A stretch of 64,000 bases of DNA from Pseudomonas sp. FP2335 (GTDB lineage Bacteria > Pseudomonadota > Gammaproteobacteria > Pseudomonadales > Pseudomonadaceae): NCBI RefSeq assembly GCF_030687535.1, contig NZ_CP117437.1:4671501-4735500 (forward strand). Direction: 5' to 3'. The first letter of the stretch is position 1, and the number at the start of each line of letters is the position of its first letter. Below are positions 62,844 to 64,000 of the stretch, in pieces. The notes beneath the pieces were generated by a model. That model saw nothing but the letters and a program-made list of their open reading frames with translations, was not told the DNA's origin and searched no databases. A program made the translations under genes and the position numbers.

Positions 62844-64000
62844 TCACAAACTCAACACTCCGCTGTACAACCCATACGCCGCCAACCCCGCCCCCGCAAT
62901 CACGCAGCTGAAAATGCCTTTCTCCATGTGGGTGAACAACGGCTGCCCCTGCTCGCGCTTGGCCAGGGCAAACAGAATCACCCCCGGCGCATACAACAGC
63001 GCCGACAGCAGCAGGTATTTCAACCCGCCGGCATAGAGCAGCCACACCGCATACCCCAGCGCGATCAAGCCCACCAGCAGATCCTTCATGCGTCGGCCCT
63101 GTTCACCTTCATAGGTTTCCCCGCGCCCACTCAACAGCACCGCATACGCCGCCGACCACAAATACGGCACCAGGATCATCGACGAAGCCAGATAGATCAA
63201 CGTGGTGTAGGTGCTATGGGAAAACAGCGTGATCACCAGGAAGAGTTGGATCATCACGTTGGTCAGCCACAGCGCGTTGACCGGCACCTGATTGGTGTTT
63301 TCCTTCTTCAAAAACGCCGGCATGGTCTTGTCATGGGCCGTGGCATAGAGGATTTCGGCACACAGCAGCGCCCACGACAGCAATGCGCCGAGCAACGACA
63401 CGGCCAGGCCGATGCTGATCGCCATCGCCCCCCACGGCCCGACGATATGTTCCAGCACGCCCGCCAGGGAGGGGTTTTGCAGTTGCGAGAGCTGCGACTG
63501 GCTCATGATCCCCAGTGACAACACATTCACCAGCACCAACAGCGCCAGCACACCGAGAAAACCGATCAAGGTGGCGCGGCCCACGTCCGAGCGTTTTTCG
63601 GCGCGCGCCGAGTACACGCTGGCACCTTCGATGCCGATGAACACAAACACGGTGACCAGCATCATGTTGCGCACCTGATCCACCACCGTGCCGAGTTTCG
63701 GATTGCCCAGGCCCCAGACGTCACGGGTGAAAATGTCGGCCTCGAACGCCACCACGGCGATCACGATAAACATCACCAACGGTACGATCTTCGCCACGGT
63801 GGTGATCTGATTGATGAACGCCGCCTCCTTGATCCCGCGCATCACCAGGAAATGCACGGCCCACAGCAGCAGCGACGCACAGCCGATGGCCACCGGCGTA
63901 TTGCCCTGGCCAAACACCGGAAAAAAGTAACCGAGGGTGCTGAACAGCAACACGAAGTAACCGACGTTGCCCATCCATGCGCTGATCCAGTAGCCCCAGG
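62844..64000 (-). CDS. ArcD-like amino acid antiporter (C-terminal part)
   Basis: Basic amino acid/polyamine antiporter family, inner membrane; the first part lies beyond the window. About 385 residues and ten helices are visible, with WGYWISAWMGNVGY, FVFIGIEGASVYSARAEKRSDVGRAT and SLLGALLSWALLCAEILYATAHDK. These blocks resemble the arginine:ornithine exchanger ArcD (about 480 residues). The C-terminus GLYSGVLSL completes it. No arcA/B/C genes are in view, so another exchange substrate remains possible. Confidence 0.85.
   Translation of the reverse strand, partial: WGYWISAWMGNVGYFVLLFSTLGYFFPVFGQGNTPVAIGCASLLLWAVHFLVMRGIKEAAFINQITTVAKIVPLVMFIVIAVVAFEADIFTRDVWGLGNPKLGTVVDQVRNMMLVTVFVFIGIEGASVYSARAEKRSDVGRATLIGFLGVLALLVLVNVLSLGIMSQSQLSQLQNPSLAGVLEHIVGPWGAMAISIGLAVSLLGALLSWALLCAEILYATAHDKTMPAFLKKENTNQVPVNALWLTNVMIQLFLVITLFSHSTYTTLIYLASSMILVPYLWSAAYAVLLSGRGETYEGEQGRRMKDLLVGLIALGYAVWLLYAGGLKYLLLSALLYAPGVILFALAKREQGQPLFTHMEKGIFSCVIAGAGLAAYGLYSGVLSL

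Overview
The window is a high-GC chromosomal segment of a Pseudomonas, most likely of the P. fluorescens group. The evidence is gene content and order: gntP/gntK/gntR, zwf-pgl-eda with hexR, oprB-gtsDCBA, fadD1-fadD2 with phaJ1, argP-lysE-sodB-bifA, and scpA-scpB-rluB. About ten copies of REP-type inverted repeats built on GTGGGAGCGGGCTTGCTCGC also fit. No rRNA, tRNA, CRISPR array or prophage was seen. Calls rest on reading the translations and motifs; no database search was run.

Layout. 1-2.2 kb: gluconate uptake and phosphorylation (gntP, gntK) under GntR, with three operator-like palindromes. 2.2-6.1 kb: accessory-looking stretch with two uncharacterised ~137-aa proteins, each preceded by a LexA-box-like sequence, plus a GST and an NAD-dependent epimerase. 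6.1-13.4 kb: BdlA-like chemoreceptor, LysR/GST pair, small proteins, an exported methyltransferase-like protein, a second peptide deformylase and YihY. 13.4-18.9 kb: fatty-acid activation (fadD1, fadD2), an alpha/beta hydrolase and PhaJ1. 19-21.2 kb: DUF2383, DUF3820 and a class V aminotransferase-like enzyme. 21.3-33.5 kb: glucose block, comprising Entner-Doudoroff entry (zwf, pgl, eda), its repressor HexR, a hexose-6-phosphate mutarotase, porin OprB, the GtsABCD glucose ABC transporter and an AGE-family sugar epimerase/isomerase. HexR-like, Hfq/Crc-like and palindromic promoter elements tie these genes together. 33.7-45 kb: coiled-coil membrane protein, epimerase, argP/lysE, sodB, a mini-insertion element sitting inside the sodB terminator, two small hydrophobic proteins, bifA, an imelysin and trkH. 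45-50.4 kb: AraC regulator, small proteins, MFS exporter, arfB and aroP. 50.4-52.2 kb: a 44-codon peptide gene followed by a hairpin and an M29-aminopeptidase-like gene, which resembles a small peptide-modification cassette. 52.3-58.1 kb: rluB, scpB, scpA, yciO, PHP phosphoesterase, yciB, yciI. 58.2-61.3 kb: Cpx-like envelope stress system (regulator, Spy-like chaperone, kinase) with a CpxR-box-like site. 61.4-64 kb: CoA-transferase and the 3' part of an ArcD-like antiporter.

The strongest leads for something undescribed are: the 44-aa peptide plus M29-like protein; the duplicated ~68-bp promoter module in front of gtsA and the AGE epimerase; the twin LexA-box genes; and the 381-bp internally deleted IS1182-like element in the loop of the sodB terminator.
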